Source: Stramenopiles sp. TOSAG23-3 (taxonomy: Eukaryota > Sar). From it: 10,506 bases of DNA. Every line of letters starts with the position of its first letter. The first letter of the stretch is position 1. The stretch covers positions 1 to 10,506 of the forward strand of contig LT642809.1 in NCBI GenBank assembly GCA_900128585.1. The letters run 5' to 3'. Of this stretch, positions 6,688 to 10,506 are shown one piece after another. Made by a program: the position numbers and the translations under genes. Under the pieces are notes generated by a model. It was not told where the DNA came from, did not search any database, and was given only the letters and a program-made list of their open reading frames with translations.

Positions 6688-6731
6688 ACGGTATTACAGG
6701 TATTAATACAGGTATTAATTACAGATACCGT
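6688..6731. repeat. GTATTACAG-type repeats framed by an inverted repeat
   Basis: Three related units of growing length follow each other: GTATTACAG (6691-6699), GTATTAATACAG (6700-6711) and GTATTAATTACAG (6712-6724). They are framed by ACGGTAT (6688-6694) and its reverse complement ATACCGT (6725-6731). Related ACGGTA/TACCGT strings recur at 6891-6904, nearer the kinase-like gene. It could be a cluster of factor-binding sites or a decayed small mobile element. Confidence 0.7.
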
Positions 6732-6890
6732 ACCAGGTATCGAACAGTTAATAGTATGGTTGAAAGGCGTTCAATGTAATAATTGCTCTCTGATGATGGA
6801 AGAGAAAAAAAAACTCATCTAACTAAGAATTTTAAACATCTAGATGACTAACAAGCTTCGGAGTTTTTTACTATCCTCTAATAGTTAATG

Positions 6891-6904
6891 TACCGTAAAC
6901 GGTA
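6891..6904. promoter_or_regulatory. TACCGT-AA-ACGGTA inverted repeat upstream of the kinase-like gene
   Basis: Six-base arms separated by AA, 56 nt before the ATG at 6961. The same half-site appears at 6688-6694 and 6725-6731. Position and dyad symmetry suit a dimeric factor site. This is inference only. Confidence 0.35.
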
Positions 6905-6960
6905 GGGTTCCATTTCGCGCTTGAAAAAACAGTCACCAGCCTGCAAACACAAAGTGAGCC

Positions 6961-8880
6961 ATGGCAGCGTTTTACGATGAATATTCAGAGGAACTTACGT
7001 ACAACTTCATGAGGGGAAACGCTGCAGATTTAATACGTGTGTCCGCGAAAAGTAGTGCTGTGAAATCTATTAAATCTCAGCGGAATGAAAGCAGCAAGTC
7101 CAACATTATATTTAGCGAGCTGGTAACGTTGTACGATCCAACCGTACGGTTTAAGAAGAAAAAGGAGTATGTTCTAGTTCTAACAGAAGAAAACTTGTAC
7201 CTCTTAGATCCGTTGCCTCCGTTCGAGTGCTCGAAACGGGCACCAGAAGGGGTACCGGTGTCTTGGGTCTCAAAAATATATGCCGATAGGATTGGTTCAC
7301 AAGTCATGCTCAAGATTCCTGCCGACTACGATATGTGGCTAGAGGTACCTGCCAAAACTCAATTCCTGCACATATTCAGCCAATTGCATAAACTGTTCCT
7401 GCAGGAAAATCCAGAAGGAAGGCAAATTGACTTGCAGATTGCATTTGTCTTCAATCTTGGAAGTCAACGGGAAGCGAAGTACGTTGACGCCAAAATTGCT
7501 TCGAAAACGAAGTCGTACAAAGATGCGAAAGATCGAGTCCACTTGCTTCTTCGGGAAGCGAAAAAAGCGCAGGGCATTGCCATGTCCAAAAAGAAGGTCC
7601 AAATGTCACCGTCGAAGAAAAAGGCGTTGCAGAAGAAGAAATTAAAAGTACAAAAAGACCTGCTGAAAAAGAAACAGCAAAGGGCGGAGAAAAAAGCGTT
7701 GCCTGCAACATCATTGCACACCAAGATACCAAGGCACCCGAGAGACAAAGCGCTGCCAAGCGACCACCCCAAGAAGGCCGCACTGCACTCAGAAGGGGCC
7801 CAAATGATTTCCCTGATCGGAAAAGACAAAGTACTCTTCCTTAAGGAGTTAGAGAGGACCGTGCGAAGGTACGACGCTGCTATTGCGCAGCATGCGGGCC
7901 AACGCTTCGAAAACTTTCAGCAGAAAATTTTTTATTCCAGCGAATTTAAGTTTAAAGCAAGGACTGTTACGTTAAGCAGCAACGAGACATTTTTCCCAAA
8001 TGTGTACTGTGATACCACGAGATCATTTATGTCGGTCCGAAAGATTCTCAATATTCCGGGGGTAATTAGCAATGAACAAAAGCCTCTCATCGAATTGAAA
8101 GGGCACCTAGGGGTTATGGAAAACCTTGGAACTTTCGAAGAAACCCATAGACCGAAACGAAACACAGGCGGGGGAGGCAACCGGTCGAATTCAGGCGTTA
8201 CGAAGCGGTACAAGTACTATCTCATGAACCCTGTTGACAGCAATTATACTCAACTCTTGGAGAACTCTCCGATTAAATTTGGGCTGCCCGTGAATGAAGT
8301 CGCCGTCCGAATGGGAGATCTGCTGCTTCTGCTGCAATCTTGTCACAATAACAATTATTTCTTGGGAGCGATTTGCCTGAATGATATGTACGTAAAGAAT
8401 GACCCAGCCAACAAAAAGGGTTTTGGAAACTTGAAGTTTTTTCAATTTAACAAGTTCAAGAAAATGAAACCGGCCGATATGCGGCACTTGGAATTCGAAG
8501 AAATTTGCTCTTGCCCGAAAGCCCTTATTGCACAAACCTTGGGCAGTTATACCATAGAACGCCTTCAAACGACGAAAGAAATGGACTTTTGGTCGTACGG
8601 CATCTTGCTGTTCAAGATGTTGACGGGAAAGTATCCATTCCCTGACCTGGGGGAAAAATTTAGTTTACAGCTGTTTTACGACATTTTAAACGGGGGCAGT
8701 TTCGATATTAACGAGAAAATTAATTCTTCCGGGATTGACGACCAGAGTGCGAAGTTCCTGTTGAAGAAGTTGCTAGTGCAGGATCAGAAAAACATTTCCA
8801 TGACAGATTTACTGAATAATTCGTTCTTTTCACATTCTACAGCGATTCAAAAGCACCGCCATTCAGTAGGGGAAATATAA
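6961..8880 (+). CDS. TH1/PH-like domain plus pseudokinase, 639 aa
   Basis: Residues about 48-170 resemble the myosin-tail TH1/PH-like fold: a stretch reading KKKKEYVLVLTEENLYLLD (65-83), then a strand-rich part ending in an LEVPAKTQFLHIF segment (127-139). Such domains bind acidic lipids. Residues about 180-275 are very Lys-rich and probably helical or coiled, with several NLS-like clusters. Residues about 325-625 look like a protein kinase fold. The C-lobe DFWSYGILLFKMLTGKYPF (542-560) is a clear subdomain IX, and the end matches the usual helical tail. However, the catalytic loop position reads LGAICLNDMYVKN (468-480) in place of HRDLKPENILL, and the DFG position reads QFN (495-497). Catalytic Asp, loop Asn and metal-binding Asp are all missing, so it is likely a pseudokinase scaffold. 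A GGGG insert lies at 403-406. The ATG has G at -3 and +4. Confidence 0.8.
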   Translation: MAAFYDEYSEELTYNFMRGNAADLIRVSAKSSAVKSIKSQRNESSKSNIIFSELVTLYDPTVRFKKKKEYVLVLTEENLYLLDPLPPFECSKRAPEGVPVSWVSKIYADRIGSQVMLKIPADYDMWLEVPAKTQFLHIFSQLHKLFLQENPEGRQIDLQIAFVFNLGSQREAKYVDAKIASKTKSYKDAKDRVHLLLREAKKAQGIAMSKKKVQMSPSKKKALQKKKLKVQKDLLKKKQQRAEKKALPATSLHTKIPRHPRDKALPSDHPKKAALHSEGAQMISLIGKDKVLFLKELERTVRRYDAAIAQHAGQRFENFQQKIFYSSEFKFKARTVTLSSNETFFPNVYCDTTRSFMSVRKILNIPGVISNEQKPLIELKGHLGVMENLGTFEETHRPKRNTGGGGNRSNSGVTKRYKYYLMNPVDSNYTQLLENSPIKFGLPVNEVAVRMGDLLLLLQSCHNNNYFLGAICLNDMYVKNDPANKKGFGNLKFFQFNKFKKMKPADMRHLEFEEICSCPKALIAQTLGSYTIERLQTTKEMDFWSYGILLFKMLTGKYPFPDLGEKFSLQLFYDILNGGSFDINEKINSSGIDDQSAKFLLKKLLVQDQKNISMTDLLNNSFFSHSTAIQKHRHSVGEI

Positions 8881-9198
8881 AATCAATTTTTGTGCACTCT
8901 CAACTCTTATTTAATGGATATCAGGTATCGGGGTGCTCTGTATTGAATTTATTAGGTTTAACGACGCATATTTTGGGCGTTTGCCATACAAGTAAAATAC
9001 ATATACTTGCTACAAGCAAAAGTATTTGGGTAAGAGTATAAAATTAAAAACAAAACCATAGAGTAAAGAGAGTAAGTTACTCAGAGAAAAAGTGTATTAT
9101 TCACGTGTAGAAGAAGAGTAGAAGTTTTTTTTTAAAACAAATCACATGCTTTTTCGTTTCTGAACTGAATTAGTTTTTTGTTTTGAACAACTATAAAA
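8881..9198. other. Convergent spacer, no gene seen
   Basis: It separates the 3' ends of the pseudokinase and beta-repeat genes. I see no ORF worth calling. It holds two small hairpins: an imperfect one (ATACTTGCT at 9003-9011 with AGCAAAAGTAT at 9015-9025) and GAGTAA-G-TTACTC at 9070-9082. A T9 run lies near the right end. There is no good copy of the 23-nt element found in the other two convergent spacers, although CAAAT/ATTTG next to T/A-runs is vaguely similar. No AATAAA is seen close to the pseudokinase stop. Confidence 0.4.
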
Positions 9199-10506
9199 TC
9201 AATTCGGTTTTTTTTGGTCCATGATATCAAAAATCCTTCCATCTTCTCGCCTTGCCAGAACCCGCCTATACATTTTCCCCCTAACCTTGGCTGACTCTCC
9301 TTTCCAAAGAGCTGCAATGTCATGTACGGAAAACTGCCCTTTTTCCTCGTGCTCAGAGAAAAATGTCTCGCGGGCCTCCTGCATCAGTGTTATGAAATAC
9401 TCCCGATCTTTTAAACGCTCCTTTGCAGATAAATCGTCTTTCTCTTCCTTTTCAGAATCGAACATTTGCAGCTTTGCCTCCAAAGCCTTCTTGAAAGCGT
9501 ACAGCTCTACCATTTTGTCGTCGGTCTTCTTCTGCGCCTCTGTAATTTTTTTCACCAATTTTTTTGAATCGTTTTCGGCTGTTTGCATCATAACTTTTTC
9601 CAGCTTGAGCATTTTTTCTCGCAAGTTTGTGATAGTGTTTTTGTTTACAGACGACATGTCGCCCTTTTGACCATTTTTCTCACTAGCCCTTTTCTTAAAG
9701 CTTTCGAATGTACTTGCTAGTTTTTGCAAAGTTTTTTCTGTGGTTTGGGAGTTGGCCGCAACTGTTTGAACGGACTGGACCAATAGCGAAGTCAAGTCAG
9801 ACAGGGAAATTCCACTTCGCTTCCCATCCCATATCTCTGGTACTCGAACGGAATCCTTCGTGTTTATCCCAAACCGAGTGTTTTTGAATCCATTTTGTTT
9901 TTCTACGTATCTAATCACTTTTAATTGTTGAAGTTTCGATAGTGCATTTTTAATTACCTCAACATTGTGCATAGCTTCACGAGAAACTTCAAACGAAACA
10001 AATTTGTTGGCGTAAAGCTCTTTTTCAGCAACTACGGTACTTTCTATTACCACAGATTCGCTCCGTAGCCGTATTTCATGTGTAGAAAGTAATTTAATGT
10101 CTTTGTTAGATTTTAGCAACAAAATGTCTCCCGAGGAGTGCAAAGATAAGTTTTTTGCTGCTGCCAAACCGAGATGGTCTTGAGAAGACAGCTCTAGCTT
10201 GCTCTTCGAAAAGACGCGACAATTTTCGGCTTCCAGTAGCAACCTTTGTTTGCCGTGCACTTCATAATTATTGCCAGACATAACCATCCCCGTGGCATTT
10301 AACGACATTTTTGTCGTTGATGCTGCTGATAGAATGATCTGGCCTGCATTTAAGGCGTCCTCGTGTCCTGTTTGTAAAACAATGTTCCCACCACCACCGC
10401 GAGTGCTTCCTCCACTTTGGACAAGTACATCTCCCCCATTGCCTATAAAACTTGATCCAGCAACCAACTTAACAGTTCCCCCACTGCCTTTGTCTTTCCC
10501 AGCACC
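9199..10506 (-). CDS. Gly-rich beta-repeat protein with S74-like chaperone domain and coiled-coil tail (5' end outside window)
   Basis: The frame is open to the right edge, so 435 C-terminal residues are visible and the start is missing. Residues below count from the edge. Residues 1-55 are Gly/Ser-rich repeats of the type GSGGTVKLVAGSS and GNGGDVLVQSGGS. Residues 56-165 are shorter beta-repeat strands (LELSSQDHLGL, DILLLKSNKDIKLLSTHEI), as in a beta-helix or fibre. About 168-252 resembles the S74/endosialidase intramolecular chaperone domain: a helix NALSKLQQLKVI, then VRVPEIWDGKRSGISLSDLTS with the LLVQSVQTV helix. The catalytic SDxRLK motif is replaced by SREAMHN, so self-cleavage is unlikely. 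About 255-395 is charged coiled coil, then a basic tail. A trimeric extracellular or surface fibre is inferred. Confidence 0.75.
   Translation of the reverse strand, partial: GAGKDKGSGGTVKLVAGSSFIGNGGDVLVQSGGSTRGGGGNIVLQTGHEDALNAGQIILSAASTTKMSLNATGMVMSGNNYEVHGKQRLLLEAENCRVFSKSKLELSSQDHLGLAAAKNLSLHSSGDILLLKSNKDIKLLSTHEIRLRSESVVIESTVVAEKELYANKFVSFEVSREAMHNVEVIKNALSKLQQLKVIRYVEKQNGFKNTRFGINTKDSVRVPEIWDGKRSGISLSDLTSLLVQSVQTVAANSQTTEKTLQKLASTFESFKKRASEKNGQKGDMSSVNKNTITNLREKMLKLEKVMMQTAENDSKKLVKKITEAQKKTDDKMVELYAFKKALEAKLQMFDSEKEEKDDLSAKERLKDREYFITLMQEARETFFSEHEEKGQFSVHDIAALWKGESAKVRGKMYRRVLARREDGRIFDIMDQKKPN
9748..10005 (-). other. S74-like intramolecular chaperone domain (degenerate)
   Basis: Sub-feature of the last gene. 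In phage tailspikes and endosialidases, and in the eukaryotic factor MYRF, this module drives trimerisation of the preceding fibre. Here the helix-loop-helix outline and the GISLSDLTSLLVQSVQTV end are recognisable, but the Ser-Asp...Arg-Leu-Lys cleavage motif is not. It is followed by long coiled coil, which could take over the trimer function. Confidence 0.5.

Larger units (their letters stand above)
5898..6960. promoter_or_regulatory. Long divergent intergenic region, no gene seen
   Basis: About 1.06 kb between divergent genes, and so the promoter region for both. I find no supported ORF and no tRNA-like internal promoter boxes. It is strongly A+T-rich and holds a TA-rich tract (6005-6034), a 23-nt poly-T (6278-6300), A/G-rich GAAGAA stretches (about 6466-6492), a CAGGCAC repeat (6581-6601), a GTATTACAG repeat block (6688-6731) and a TACCGT/ACGGTA hairpin close to the right-hand start (6891-6904). 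Its size exceeds the other spacers, so an unseen non-coding RNA is possible. Confidence 0.4.

Noticed and set aside
5898-6960. tRNA or other Pol III gene in the long spacer
   Set aside because: No GGTTCGAnnCC-type B box or cloverleaf was found; the T-run alone is not enough.
7464-7829. Minus-strand ORF rich in Phe and Cys
   Set aside because: The mirror of Lys-rich codons (AAG/AAA read as CTT/TTT) in the pseudokinase gene.
9221-9670. Plus-strand ORF of 149 codons rich in Ser and Phe
   Set aside because: Antisense of the coiled-coil coding part of the beta-repeat gene; composition explained by Lys/Glu codons read backwards.
10465-10467. Start codon of the right-hand gene at a TTG
   Set aside because: The frame stays open to the window edge and the repeat pattern (GSGGTVKLVAG) runs through this codon, so it encodes an internal Leu.
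1-10506. Giant-virus or bacterial origin of the window
   Set aside because: Hairpins and intronless genes hint at it, but EDR2_C, dysferlin and kinase-like families, long A+T-rich spacers and microsatellites fit a eukaryotic nuclear genome better; no viral hallmark gene is present.

Overview
The window looks like nuclear DNA of a unicellular eukaryote, probably a microalga or related protist with a compact, intron-poor genome. It holds six main protein genes, each open from start to stop without an intron. The spacers between them are very A+T-rich, with poly-T runs, TA repeats and microsatellites. There are no Shine-Dalgarno-led operons. The protein families (EDR2 C-terminal domain, dysferlin/peroxin domain, kinase-like fold, TH1/PH-like fold) are eukaryotic. 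Beta-repeat proteins with a C-terminal S74-like chaperone module occur in marine algae and phages, so a stramenopile or other marine alga is a reasonable guess. The species cannot be named from the sequence.

Layout, left to right: (1) 1-361 holds a G+C-rich hairpin with a T-run, then an A/C-rich leader with seven 11-bp repeats. (2) 362-763 (+) encodes a small secreted six-cysteine protein, followed at 811-987 (+) by a possible 58-residue membrane micropeptide. (3) 1157-2533 (-) encodes a P-loop ATPase-like protein with an altered Walker A motif. A perfect 38-bp palindrome sits in its last codons. (4) 2988-3818 (+) encodes a class I SAM-dependent methyltransferase with an N-terminal membrane anchor. 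(5) 3969-5897 (-) encodes a protein joining two dysferlin-type domains to an EDR2 C-terminal domain. (6) 5898-6960 is a 1-kb divergent promoter region rich in simple and structured repeats. (7) 6961-8880 (+) encodes a TH1/PH-like domain, a Lys-rich linker and a pseudokinase. (8) 9199-10506 (-) is the 3' part of a Gly-rich beta-repeat protein with a degenerate S74-like chaperone domain and a coiled-coil tail. It continues beyond the window.

The six main genes alternate strictly in strand, so spacers are alternately convergent and divergent. Two convergent spacers share a 23-nt element that differs at one base, which may be a 3'-end signal. The genes do not form an obvious pathway. Several point loosely to membranes and lipids (EDR2_C, dysferlin, TH1-like, anchored methyltransferase), and two look like catalytically altered enzymes (the ATPase and the pseudokinase). 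I see no defence island, CRISPR array, transposase or RNA gene. The most unusual items are the intragenic palindrome, the shared convergent-spacer element, the dysferlin/EDR2_C fusion and the S74-like domain.
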